A stretch of DNA of 64,000 bases. Source: Dipteronia dyeriana. Taxonomy: Eukaryota > Streptophyta > Magnoliopsida > Sapindales > Sapindaceae. The stretch spans positions 13,284,001 through 13,348,000 of the forward strand of contig CM065296.1 in NCBI GenBank assembly GCA_032871835.1. The letters run 5' to 3'. The notes beneath the pieces are model-generated. The model did no database searches and was not told the DNA's origin. It saw nothing but the letters and a program-made list of their open reading frames with translations. Positions 23,060-35,211 of the stretch are shown here, one piece after another; position 1 is the first letter of the stretch; each line of letters begins with the position of its first letter. A program made the position numbers and the translations under genes.

Positions 23060-24600
23060 CAAAGTAATCAGAGTAATAGGATAATTGATGTACGTATAAA
23101 AAAGAGAAGATTGACTAGAACGGATGTGGGAGTTTAAGACAAAAGCATGTGGATCAATCACCACCTCTCAGCACATGCAAAACTTCAAGCAGTAAAAGAC
23201 TATCTCACTCTCGATGGTTTGATCAAAGAATTGCTCGCAGCCAAAAATCCAGTCATTCCTTGTAAGAAAAAGGAATTAGATCGTTGCAATTCGCGGAAGG
23301 TCCTAAAGATCGTTCACCCTAAGAAATATTTGACGATATTCATGACATCACAACTCTACACTAGAGATAGAAACACCCACTACACAGGTTAGTATTGACT
23401 ATTAATTGTCTTGTTTGCTTCCTTGTAGTGATTTAGGAAGGCATGAGATGAAATATTATATAAAAATATAGGGAGGGAACATCCATGATTTACCAACTAT
23501 GAGCAACAACAAAAAATGTTAGAAATTTTGGATCTTCCATCAAGTGATGTTAAAGGTAAAATCTAGTTTTTGCCTAATTATTTGATGTTCAGTGGATGAG
23601 TCAAAAATCTCTAGACTACATGACTGAATAATGATAGCGAAGAAGTAAAAGATTGTGAAACATTTTGTTCTCCCTTATTCATCGAGACTCCTTACTATGC
23701 TTGTAACATAATATGCAACATATGTAGTTTTTACATATTTCTCCTAAAATTGGACCATGCATACGTATGCTGACATAGTGTGATTATCTATTACAAATGC
23801 ACATACATTACAAAATGCATACCGTATGTTTTTTCATACAAATCTCCCTTCATGAAGAATTCATGGGTACTGTATCATGAACAATAATCGTAGGCGGCAC
23901 GAGGTAAGGATCTAACTATTCATGTTCAGCATTTATATATGTTTATTATATGTGCAAATGTTACTAACATGCTCAGTATAAAGAAATAGAGCATTCTCAA
24001 ACAAGGCATCTGCACTCAAAGAAGCGTTAAATATCGGACCAAGTCCGGCTAAACGTCTTAAAATATCAAAAGACCATTAAAGAAGAAATTCTCATAATAA
24101 AATCCAAGTAAAAGTGTCCAAAATTTATCTCCACCACACAGAGACATGTTTGAACACCCAAGTTTGATTAGACAAAGGGTGCTCGGGGGGGCCAAGTGAG
24201 GAGGCCGAAAGCAAAGTCCAAAAAAAAGAGTGATGCATACTCATCGAAACTAACCGGGTGCATTAAAAGCACTGTTAGAGCGCCTTCAGATGATTAGGTA
24301 CCTGATAGAATGTGCAGAAAGTTGGTTGGGGTAGTGAAATTTTCATACTTGAATGCCAGTTAACTAGATACTCAGCTAAGATAAGTTAAGCTAATGTGAT
24401 GTATATCATCCCCCATCGCAACGAATCTTGAGTAACAGACTACTTGGAGACGTCTTAGTGACTTAGTTGCAAAATAAAAGGTAAATGTCTACAAATTAGA
24501 AACCATGAAAATGGTCCCAAAGAACATTACTTGGAAAATATCAAGATTGATCATGTGCAGTTCAAACAAGCAAGGACAAAGATTTTTCACACAACCAACC
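23060..24600. other. No gene seen; TE-derived or degenerate DNA
   Basis: There are only short frames with no recognisable domain. The stretch follows the Tat 3' LTR. I see no terminal repeats or RNA genes in it. Confidence 0.4.
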
Positions 24601-24606
24601 AGAGAT

Positions 24607-26010
24607 GATCGGTTAACAAGATAACCGATCGGGTTAAATCAAGTTCGGTCAGTTAATGAGATAATTGATCGGGTCAAAAATGATCAGTTAATAAGAAAGT
24701 TGACCAAGATCAAAGATGGTCAGTTAATAAGATAGCTGGCCAGACCAAGTTCGACAGTTAATAAGGTAACTGATCGGGTCAAAGACAAATCAGCTAATAA
24801 GATAGTTGATCAAGATCAAAGATGGCCAGCTAACAAGATAGTTGATCGGGTCAAAACAATCAGCCAATAAGATGACTGATCAACTCAGCAATAAATTGTA
24901 TAAAATGACTGACTGGCCACAAAACTGATCATTATAATAAAATACATGATCAGACTGAGGTAATAAGATACTCAGTATAAAACTAATAAAAAATATACTT
25001 GGTTAAAAATACAATTTGCTATGGGGTAATCAGGAACTCAAGCAAACCAGATAGCTAAGCCAATGGGTTACTCTGACTTAAAACCAATCAAAGTGACATT
25101 CGGTTCAATTAAGTTAAATGAGATACTTAGCTTAGGTAAAAAAAACACTGCTTGGTAAATGGCGAGACTGATCAAGAACGACCCGAACGAATCATTGCAA
25201 AAGCCAATTGGAACCATCGACCAGGACAGAGATAAATGATCAGTTTAATAAGATAATTGATCAGTTGCATAGTGGTCAGTATAATGAGATAGCTGATCGG
25301 TCTGAAGGTGATCAATTCAGTTAGATAACTGATCAATCTCAAAGTGATCAATTCAACAAGATAACTGATCAGCTACAAGGTGATTTGTTTGATAAAGATA
25401 ACTGATCTGATCCAAAGTGATCAGCTCGATAAGGTAACTGATCATATCTAGAAGCGACCTGTTTAATAAAGATACTTGGTCAGACTGTAAGATACTCGGT
25501 ATATAATCAATTGGAGAGATTATTGGCTAAGAGTTCGGTTGTTACAAGGTAACAAAATACTTGGACAAATCGATCAAGTATAGTAAAGCATACAAATTGA
25601 CTAAGCCAATGGGCTACTCAGACTTAAGACCAGTTCATCACTTGGTCCAATTAAGTTAAGTAAGCTGTTTAGCTTGAAACAAAAGTCGATAATATGCTCA
25701 ACAGCTCACCGAGCAGATCCTTTGAGAAACATGATCGAGATGCTCAACTCAAGTATTTAAGAAGGTATCGTTATTGGTAAAGATTGGCCGGTTGAGAAAC
25801 TATCATTGTTATTGGAGTATCGGTAACTAAGTATGCCATGTCACCAAAAGTCAGTCAAACAACCAGTCAATACCTAATCAGGTCTTCATCGTGATCAAGC
25901 CCAAGCAAACAAACTTAAATACCAATCATCCGTCAAAGCACAACTGATCGGTTCAACAAGATAATTGATCAGCCTCATATGATCGGGTTTAATAAGATAT
26001 ATGGTCAGAA
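24607..26010. repeat. Degenerate minisatellite of ~36-bp hairpin units with a ~545-bp higher-order repeat
   Basis: Units approximate GATCAGTTA, ATAAGA, TAACTGATC plus a GGGTCAAA-type linker. The two nine-base arms are reverse complements, so each unit can form a hairpin. Dense blocks lie at 24607-24890 and 25239-25500, with further units at 25945-26010. A spacer motif (AGCCAATGGG, TACTC, GACTTAA, AATTAAGTTAA) recurs at about 25060 and 25604, which gives a longer period of about 544 bp. No coding frame crosses the array. Confidence 0.8.
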
Positions 26011-27199
26011 TAATGAGTCTAGCGTGATACTCAGATGATCGAGTCCAATGAGATACTTGATTAAATCAATAAAGATCGACTGGAAAGAAAACTGACTAGA
26101 TTCAGATAAAACAATATCCGTCCTAAAACTGACTGGGTGCAAATAGAGTACTGTCAATGATCTGGCATTCTAAAAATAAAAAAGGAAATAGTAGTCGAAA
26201 GATATAAAAAAACGGGCGAGATAATGTTCCTATCATGCACATCGACATCAACTCGCCAAGAACATGTATATAAATGGTAGTGGCCTTATGGGGTGGATGC
26301 TAAGAAGCACAATCTCGATGGAGCGCCATCTTACTTTTGTGAGAGCAACGACATTTACCACATTTTTCTTAGCTTGTGAGGACAGACGATACGTAGGGAG
26401 ACCTTAATCAGTTCCTCTTGTGGTCTTCAACTTTAAAATTTTCAAATTGTCTCGAGCACTAAAACTTCGAAAAATCATCAGAACTTACCTTTAAAGGATA
26501 TCCTATAATCGGCAACAAAAGCATTAGATGGCGAAGTACTGTACGACGAAAAGAAAAGATGTTTTTGGTAGAAGCTGTGTAAAGAAGACAAGATCAGGCT
26601 ATGACACCCTGCCTAGAAAGGCTCCGAGTGCTAGTCAGATCCACTCAAAATGGATCCAAGCGAAACCGAACCAGGATGAAAGAGAATCTAAGCGCCAGTA
26701 AGATCCGCTCAAAGATGGAATCAGGTAAAGCTGAATAACGCTATAAATGGTCTTAGATTCGCCCAGATGAGTGTGAGGTTCTGACGTTAAAAAAATATTC
26801 AAAGGAAAAACTATTCAAATCCCCTTCGTCGAGTCGCCAAGAACTCATCTTGCGGATTTGAAGGGGTATTTTTGTATAGATTTTTCGGTAGCATGACTTA
26901 TCAACAAAGATAGCGGATAATCCAGAATATATGACAAACCACGTCATCATAGAAGAAAAACAGTCTCTAGTGATTGGTGAACGGTCAGATGAACGATCGG
27001 TTAAAAAAAGCACGATCGGGAAAGTCAATCAGTCAACACTTGACCAAGTCACAGTTGATATTACTAGATGGGACAATCAGACAGAACCGATCGGCCATGA
27101 TAGGTTTAAACCCGATCAGGTAGTAAAACCAATTGAGGAAAGAGACCTAGTCGGGATGAGAAATGATCGGCCAAGAAATGCTCAATCAAGACAGTAACA
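26011..27199. other. No gene seen; scattered GATC-type repeat remnants
   Basis: Short GATCGG/CCGATC remnants continue (for example near 26998, 27090 and 27113). A TATA-like ATGTATATAAATGG lies near 26264. Frames in this stretch are low-complexity translations of these remnants. Confidence 0.4.
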
Positions 27200-27921
27200 T
27201 AAGTTCAACTACGACTCAAATACGAAGAAGAATAATCTTACTCAAATAAGTAATCTAGAACCGCATTCCAATAAGAAAATATTACTATATCCTCCTACAT
27301 ATCAGAGAGTCCAAGTCAAGCAATAACTTTACTCTTCTAGAAGACTGCACACCAATCAGGAAACAAGTCCTAAATGGATTACTCAACTCGAATCCTACGA
27401 AGATTCTAATTCAATGCACAAGATCTTCGAAATAGGAAAGAAGACAGAGACGACTTTAACAAGTAACAAGTTCTGACTAAACACTACCACATTTCCTTAT
27501 CTGTATAATAAGGATTAGGGTTCTATGCACATATAAATAGACTCATAATCTCAATGTAAAAGAGATAAAAAAAAAAAGATACACAAATAGACACAGAAAA
27601 ATAGAGAGAGGTATGCCAAAAAAGAAGGAGAAATTGAGTGTGTAATTATTTTATTCATATTGGATTTCTTCTCGCCGTCGCGGGCAACCGTGGATGTTTC
27701 CCCGCATTGGGGTTTTACCACATAAAACATGTGTTATGCTTGGTTTATCTTTTATTTTCTACTTTTCTACATTATCATCCACAAATACGAGCAAATCGCA
27801 TCACGTCCACATGGAAAAATAGGCTTTGATTATTCAACCATAGACTGGTTAAAGCTTCGATCTACCTACGTGTTAATATTTAGTGATTGATTTTTTAACG
27901 ATCCAAAAATCACCGTCAACA
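27200..27921 (+). repeat. Probable LTR-like end of a retroelement
   Basis: A TATA-like ACATATAAATAGACTC (27529) is followed by an A-rich leader, then by a GTGGATGT ... ACCACA stem motif (27690-27722) and an end ATCACCGTCAACA at about 27921. The same 33-bp-spaced motif occurs in the solo LTR at 62154-62966. No partner or target duplication was found, so the limits are approximate. Confidence 0.35.
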
Positions 27922-28675
27922 ACACCCATCAAAATTTTTAAAAATTTATAATTTATAAATAAACCCCACTTAATATCAAAAATACCCTTTCTTTAATTAT
28001 ACTGTATTGTATTTTTGTAAGTACACACCACATATGACTATTATTTTGTTATTTAATCAGCTTTGTTATTATTTCTAATTTTGTTGTTATATTTAATTCT
28101 CTTACTATTCTTTTTCTTCCCTAATTCTTTTCTCTTCTTAGTTTTTTTCAAAATCAAACTTCATTTTTCGTTAGAAATCCATTTTAAGATTTTTTATATA
28201 TATATTTATTGGGGAACTAATTTCTATTTGAGAGAGTTGTAGGGATGCAAGATTTGTGTCATGCCGTAAGTGATGTGGAAGTAGATAGGTGTTAAATGAT
28301 AAAAAGAAACAAAAATAGGTAATCGATAAAATTGAAGAACATTTAATTTATTTATTTTTTGACAAGAAAAAACATATAATATTGATAAACAAAATTCTAA
28401 AGTGTGTTTTAAAAAATTAAAAATATATAGATAATATAATTAATTTAAAAATCAGTTTATATACATAATAATTTTATTCTTCTAATAAAAATTAATTTAA
28501 AACTTTTCGTTTTCACAACCAAATTTATTTTATGATTTGATTCATTTTCCATATTTAACAATCAATTTGTATTTCCTTAAAAGAGATTTAAAATATATTT
28601 AAAAGAGAATCTAGGGTTTATTAAAAAATAAAGAGTTTGTATGATATATGTTCATATCAAACCATTAATGAGAAG

Positions 28676-28739
<64 letters not shown>

Positions 28740-29169
28740 TAAATAGGAAACTAATTAATAATTATTGATGGATGTAGTTCTCTTAGCAATTTTAATTAAA
28801 ATATTATTTTGAAATACTAGTTAAAAACATTATTGAAATTTTAAAAACAAACAAATTTAGAGTATACAAATGGTTTTAAAAATTTTCTTTTTTATTAGGA
28901 TAATAATAATTTCCATATAGATTGTTTTAGACTTTATTGGATATGATACCTTTTATTACCCGGAAAATTTCGTTGGTCCCATATCAGGACAATATAGAAA
29001 ATGGTCGTCCACTTCTCCACCACTATTCTTTCTTTATTGTTTTTCTTTATTGATTTAAATTTAAACTAATAAATTATTTTTAAAAATAAAAATATATAGA
29101 AATTATGTTTAATAAGACAAAATCCGATAGCTAACAATAACACAGCCAATCATATTAAAGTGGTTGGAT
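27922..29169. other. AT-rich intergenic DNA, no gene
   Basis: Nothing coding is seen. It contains an (AT)n microsatellite at about 28681-28733 and many A/T homopolymers. Confidence 0.6.
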
Positions 29170-29290
29170 ACGTAGCATTTACTTATGTTATGTTACAGGT
29201 TTTCGAGTTTCTTTAAATCCTAAACTTTAAGAAGACTCTAACAATATCATTTATTCCCCTAATTGTTTTCATAAAAATAATTAGTCTATA

Positions 29291-29347
<57 letters not shown>

Positions 29348-29510
29348 GTAGCATTTACTTATGTTATGTTATAGGTTTTCGAGTTTCTTTAAATCCTAAA
29401 CTTTAAGAAGACTCTAACAATATCATTTATTCCCCTATTTGTTTTCATAAAAATAATTAGTCTATAAACAAATATAAATACATATATATATATATATATA
29501 TTAAGAAAAT
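29170..29510. repeat. Tandem duplication, two copies of about 176 bp
   Basis: Copy one starts ACGTAGCATTTACTTATG at 29170 and copy two starts at 29346. The copies are nearly identical through a GTCTATAAACAAATAT end and then run into (AT)n tracts of different length (about 29299-29343 and 29483-29501). Confidence 0.9.
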
Positions 29511-29973
29511 ATCTAAATTGTATTATAAACTTCAAATTATTTCATAATTTCTAGCAAAAATGATGTTAAGCTACTTTAAAAAAAATGTTTATTTTAAAAT
29601 TTTTTGTTTTTATATATATATTTTTTTTAAATATTACATAAATTTGGAATTTTTAAAAAGGGAAAGGCTCAAACTCACAACCAAAATCCGCCCTGGGCAT
29701 AGGCCGACAAGGCGACCGTTTGGGGTCCCCATTTTCTAGGGTCTTAAATTTCAGATTAAAAATAAATTTTGTATATTCACTTTTTAAATAATTCTAGAGA
29801 CTCACATACTAATTTTTTCTATATAAAAAAATTAGTCAATGTATTATACTTTCATTTAACCAAATATAAGTTCGGAGGTCCATGTATTGTTTTTTTTTTT
29901 TAAATAGCAAATATATACCTAACCATGTAAAAGTCTGGAGACCGACTTTATATATATATAGTGGTTTTCCTAT

Positions 29974-30147
29974 CGGTGTGTACTGACATAACTTACTTCA
30001 GTGCGTTACATGTGAACCATTAATTATGGAGAAACTTTGACAAATGAATACACTTTGAGTCAAATTATGTAAATCTAATGGTTCACATCCAACGCACTGA
30101 TGAATTTATTACAATACGCACTGATGAATTTATATCAATACGCACTG
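29974..30147. mobile_element. Small inverted-repeat element (MITE-like, about 174 bp)
   Basis: The left arm (CGGTGTGTACTGAC, then CAGTGCGTTACATGTGAAC) pairs with the right arm (TAATGGTTCACATCCAACG, then CACTGATG and CGCACTGA) with few mismatches. The right arm carries an extra 24-bp internal duplication of ACGCACTGATGAATTTAT. Flanking duplications were not resolved. Confidence 0.6.
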
Positions 30148-30902
30148 ACTTGAAAATTTGTGTGTGTATTTTTTTTAAAGCCCACCAAAAAAATGTAATT
30201 ATAATACTTATCCACATCCACATTTGATCAAATAGTTTATCAATTTATGACATTCGAAAGAAAAAAATTGAAATCAGTTCTAGGGTTCTTAAAAAAAACA
30301 CAATTATAATACTTAATTAAATACTTTTATTTCTATAAATGTGATACGGGTAATGATTAAGTTATACGCTATTTAATGTAATTATAAAAATTTTATTTCG
30401 ATGGCTTTTTATTTGCTAATTTGTTATGTTTCGGTCTTTATTTTTAGTTATTATATGACTTTTTATAAGTATTTATTATTGATTAAAGGTAAAAAAAAAA
30501 ACTAAATAAATATACGTAGAGATGGAGGGTCTCATTTTTATATTCCGTCTCGAGGATCCAAAATCTCATGATCTGTCCTACCAATAACTTCATAGCATAG
30601 GTATAAAATGTTTACCACCTAACAACGCCATCTTGTCTCAAATAATTATAAACTAAACATATTTTTTGCTTTTATCTGTATGATATATTTTTTATTTAAT
30701 CTAATAAATACTCCGAAAATGAAATCAGTACATGGTGATATAATTAGTTGGATGACGTATAGGATTTTCCATTTTGGGCAAAAGTAATTAACTCTTCAAA
30801 CACATTTTAAGGAAATAATCATTAAAGACAACAATTTAAAATACATTTAATTATTTTTTTTAAATAAGATAACTAAAATGATTATCAGTTTTGTTTTATT
30901 TA
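30148..30902. other. AT-rich intergenic DNA, no gene
   Basis: No reading frame or RNA gene is recognised. The last nine bases (30894-30902, ttttattta) are the left target duplication of the MULE. Confidence 0.55.
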
Positions 30903-31026
30903 GGGTAAATTGCATTATCATGCGCTCACATTTGCTAATAACATTGTTAGATAGAACTTTTGATGTAATTACAAAAAGAAATCCTTGACTGCTTTGACTA
31001 CAATTAGACTTAATGATAGACTTAAC

Positions 31027-32829
31027 TAGGGTGGGCACAGTTCGGTTCGGTTCAGTTATAGGTAAAACCAAACTGAACCAAACTGAACCGAAAATATTTC
31101 GATTTATCCAAAATTGAACCGATTTAAACCGAATAAAAAATGGTATCCGAACTGAACCGAACTGATTTTAATCGATTCGATTCGATTCGATTTTGGGCTT
31201 AAAGTGTCTTCTTAATATGTTTTTAAATTCATGGATACTGATTTTGGTTCAATACTTGATAATTTTTATAAATTTTAATAGCCCAAAGCCAAAAAAAAAA
31301 AAAAACAAATCAAACCTCCCTAAAAAAAATTAGTTAATAACTTAATACAATACAAAATAATGCATTCCAAAATAACAAACCCAAACTCCAAATCAAAATT
31401 ATAACTAAAATAACAAATAAAAATCCAAATTACAATAAAAATAGCATTCCACTTCCAGTTTCAACATTCCATTTTGTCACTCCTCCTGCAAATACAAAAT
31501 ATTATGTTTGTAACTATTCATCATCAATATTATTTATCAGAGTTGCTTATAAATTTTAATAGCCCAAAGCCAAAAAAAAAATCAAACCTCTCTAAAAAAA
31601 ATTAGTTAATAACTTAATACAATACAAAATAATAAATTCCAAAATAACAAGCCCAAACTCCAAATCAAAATTATAACTAAAATAACAAATACAAATCCAA
31701 ATTACAATAAAAACAGCATTCCACTTCCAGTTTCAACATTCCAATTTGTCACTCCTCCTACAAATACAAAATATTATGTTTGTAACTATACATCATCAAT
31801 ATTATTTATCAGAGTTGCTTAGGAATTGAAAACAAGACCTATATATCTTTCTAGGACACCTGGAAACTTGGCAACATAGACATTTCATCACTTGAAATTC
31901 AAATTGAGTTCAACATGGGTTAAATAATGATATCAAAAAACAAATTAATAATATATCCTATTTGAATATACCCAATATAGTCATAAAAGTATATAATCTT
32001 TCCAAATAATGTTTACCCAGAAATGTACGAAGGTAAACAATTCATTCAAATAAACAAATATTTTCACATAAATGTGTTCAATTTTCATATAATCAGCAAA
32101 TAATCAAATGACATGTGAGCATGCGATTTTCATCTAATTAAAAGCATATTTCATAAAAAATAACATTAACATCAAATTAATGCAAGACCAATGTCCCAAA
32201 TCATCACCTTGATTATTTTCCTACAGTTTCAGAGAAACCAAACAAAAGAAAACTCATTTACAAACAAAGATCGTAGAGATCGAAGAACATAGAATTAATG
32301 GAGAAAAAAAAGTACCTTTGAGTCTTTGACACAGCCTGGGGGATTCAAGTTCAATTGTAATGCTCTTTGACTGTCTGAAAAAAAAATCAAAGCTAAAAAT
32401 TTATGCTTCTAATGTGGCACGAACGAGAAGAACGAGAAGAAAAAGAAGGCAAAGGGACAAACCTTGGCCGGAGAAGAAAGAGATGAGAGCGACTAAGTCA
32501 GCGGAACGAGATTGGGGCCGTTGATGTTGAGGAACGAGATCTGAGAGAAACTTGAGAGTTGAGAGAGGCAGTCGGTTGAGACTTTGAGACTGAATGAAAG
32601 AAGAATAATAGAAAAGGGTTAGGTTTTTTTATTTTTTTACTTATATAGTGGATTATTAGGGATTCATGGTGGTTCAAATCGGTTTAAACCGGTTTTGGTT
32701 GATTGAACCGAAAATTATACAGTTTTCAATTTTTTAAACCGGATTTAAACTATGAACCGAACCGAACACCTTTTTTTTTGTTCGGTTCGATTCGATTCGA
32801 TTCGGTTCTGAACTTTATATACACCCCTA
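31027..32829. mobile_element. Non-autonomous hAT transposon inside the MULE
   Basis: A perfect 8-bp target duplication gacttaac (31019-31026 and 32830-32837) flanks it, as expected for hAT elements. The termini are TAGGGTGGGCAC and, reversed, TAGGGGTGTATA. Many CGGTTCGGTT/AACCGAACC-type motifs cluster inside both ends, like the subterminal repeats of hAT elements. The interior has a 281-bp tandem duplication (31267-31820) and, on the minus strand near 32440-32600, a CT-rich leader-like stretch with a possible splice donor. No transposase remains. Confidence 0.9.
31267..31820. repeat. 281-bp tandem duplication inside the hAT element
   Basis: Both copies start TATAAATTTTAATAGCCCAA (31267 and 31548) and end TTATCAGAGTTGCTTA. 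They differ mainly in the length of the A-run after AGCC and in a few substitutions. Confidence 0.9.
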
Positions 32830-34110
32830 GACTTAACAGTAAGGGGGCAAAATGGTCTTTATAACAACAAATCAAGTAAAATATTATTTAATTACAATAA
32901 TAATAAAAACCTGAATTTTTTAATCAAATATACAAATAAATGAATAAAAAAAAAAAACTTTGACCAATAGAGGAATCTCCTCTGTTGGATATATGAATTC
33001 TTTTTTCTTCATTAGATTTTTTTTTCTTCAATCTAGACATTCAAACAAAAAAGAAAAAAAAAAGCATATTCTCTTCTTCATCATCATATTATTTTTCGTC
33101 AATAAACACATCAACAATCCAGATCCAACAAAATCAACACAATTCATCAATTTTTTTCTTCAATCTGGAAATTCAAACAGATCTTCAATCTAGATCCAAA
33201 CACTTCCTTCTCCATCTTCATTCAAAATTAATCACAAATAAAAAAAATCACCAAAGCATTATTGTTCAATCGCATGAGTCATTAAATTTTTTCTTCAATC
33301 AAAATCACATATTCAACAACAATAATAATAATAATAATCAAACAAAATCTCCATCTTCAATCGCATATAGTTCACTAGAAAATTAGACCCATCTACGACG
33401 AAGCACGAATCTATTAAACTCCATCTGAGATGGAGACACTCCAATCTCCATTGATGCAGCCATCACAAAATCCACACCAAATCTAAACAAAGTCTAACTT
33501 CTTGTTCACAACTTCTATCAAATCAAATATAAACACAATAGTGACAATACTATTAAAAAAAAGGATCATCCAAAATCTACTGGTTTAATGGAGAAGGGTT
33601 CACCATGCCTTGTTAATGTCTCTTAAAAAAATAAGTCCGACTCTTCAGGCATGTAGAAGGGACTCAGGGAGAAGTGGGGTGACGACTAGGTTTAGGGATT
33701 AAGGGATTTGTGAATGGTGAATTGGTGATTGCAGTGGTGGGGTTTAGGACTTTAGATGTTGGAAAAAAATTTAACTTTATTTTTAATATTTTTTTTTATT
33801 TCACAATAAAATTGTTGTTTCTGATTATAGTTAAAATAATCTTGTTTACTATTTAATTTTTTTATTGTCTAATCATTACTTTTTCAACACTGTTTGTTAT
33901 TATTTTTTTATTTTTATCAATTATTTAAATGAATAATATTAAAATAATTAGGTCAATTCAAGCATTTCCACCTCAAAGTCAAGAAGTCAAGATTATTGTT
34001 AAGTCTAACCGTAATCAACTTATTCAAAGATATATTTTTGTAATTAAAGGAAAATTTTCGATCTAACAATGTTATAAGCAAATGTGAGGGTATTTTATTG
34101 CAATTTGCCC

Positions 34111-35211
34111 TTTTATTTATTTTGGAATTTCTCACAAGTTAACGGAATCTGGAAAAGTCAAAATAGATCGTTGCCTTCCACGTCATCAAACGTCCCCAAG
34201 AAACTTGGAATCAACGAAATCACGTTGGGCCCACCACATATTTCTAAATTTTTTTTTCTTATGCAAACAAAAATAAAATATTGCAAATTATAATAATAAA
34301 ATATGTATTTTTGTTTTTTTTTTTTTTTCTCAAGTTTCTTGTGGCGTTTTCGTTGAGCTGTGAAAATCTTAGAGATTACAAAAGTGCAGACAACACGTTG
34401 TTCGGTTTCTTCTTCTACTTCTATTTTTTTTCGTTTCTTTGCAGACCAAAAAAAAAAATCTCCGATATTCTCACGAACTTTCTCGCTTTAACTTTTCCCG
34501 GAAAATTCGAAGCTCCTTCACAAGAGAATTCATTTCCGAGATAAGTTTACTATGCCATTTTTTTTTCTTTCAAGGAAGCTGTAATGGATGCTTGTTAGCT
34601 GAATTGAGGCGGTGCTGGTTTCTCCATGAATTGGGATTTGTTTGTTTCTGAATAATACAGTACCGAATAAGCAGTAGCAAATCCTGATTTGAAGAGGTAG
34701 AATTATTTTCTTTTCTTTGTATTGTGTTGTTTTATAATGGTGTGATAAGAGAAGAACTAATTTGAGGTTAGAGGGAAAAACTTTGGACTTTGAAACTGTT
34801 TTTGAATTGAATTAGAAGCCAGTCTGGGAGCTATGTGGAAATGGTTTCTGGGTATTGTGGGTTAAGAGTTGTGTATCGGTGTGCTTTTGTTTTTGATTGG
34901 TTTTATGTTTTGTTCTATTGGGTTGTGAGGATACATCTGGAGAAAAAATGTTTAGGCTAAATTAATGCTTTCTAGTTCTCATTGAGTTGCTTGACACCTT
35001 TTGTGGAGGTTTAGTTACTTTGATTATAGGGATTGGATTGTTTAACTTGTATGAGAGCTTGAAACAATTTGTGATTGGCGCTTTTCTTTTTTTTATTTTG
35101 GAGTTGTTCAATTGGATTGGATAGTGAGTGTTGTGTTGTGGTCTGAATAGGGGTTTATAATTAGTGTTCTTTTTGGTTGGTTATTTTGTATTTTGAATTG
35201 TTGGATTTACA
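34111..35211 (+). promoter_or_regulatory. Upstream region and leader of the PHOX-type gene
   Basis: It begins right after the MULE. CCACGTCATC at 34177-34186 is an ACGT-core bZIP-type site; its complement GATGACGTGG matches the form I recall for unfolded-protein-response elements. CT-rich leader sequence lies at 34310-34440. A GT at about 34697 (AAGAG|GTAGAA) and an AG near 35163 could bound a leader intron. The transcription start is not determined. Confidence 0.4.

Larger units (their letters stand above)
30903..34110. mobile_element. Non-autonomous MULE (Mutator-like element) with a nested hAT element
   Basis: A perfect 9-bp target duplication ttttattta flanks it (30894-30902 and 34111-34119). 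The termini GGGTAAATTGCA and TGCAATTTGCCC begin long inverted repeats that can be followed for about 120 bases: CTCACATTTGCTAATAACA on the left, and its complement around 34060-34085 on the right. Nine-base duplications with long inverted repeats are the mark of Mutator-like elements. No transposase is recognisable. Without the nested hAT element it would be about 1.4 kb. Its right end lies 1.1 kb upstream of the PHOX-type start codon. Confidence 0.9.

Noticed and set aside
24607..26010. Palindromic repeats resembling a CRISPR array
   Set aside because: The sequence is plant nuclear DNA, the units are degenerate and contiguous without unique spacers, and no cas genes exist. It is a minisatellite.
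26931..27197. 88-codon charged frame
   Set aside because: It is built from GATCGG-type repeat remnants in retroelement DNA with no recognisable family.
29690..30570. Possible larger degenerate element with GCCCTGGGC and TCTCGAGG motifs near its ends
   Set aside because: The two ends could not be aligned as terminal repeats and no target duplication was found.
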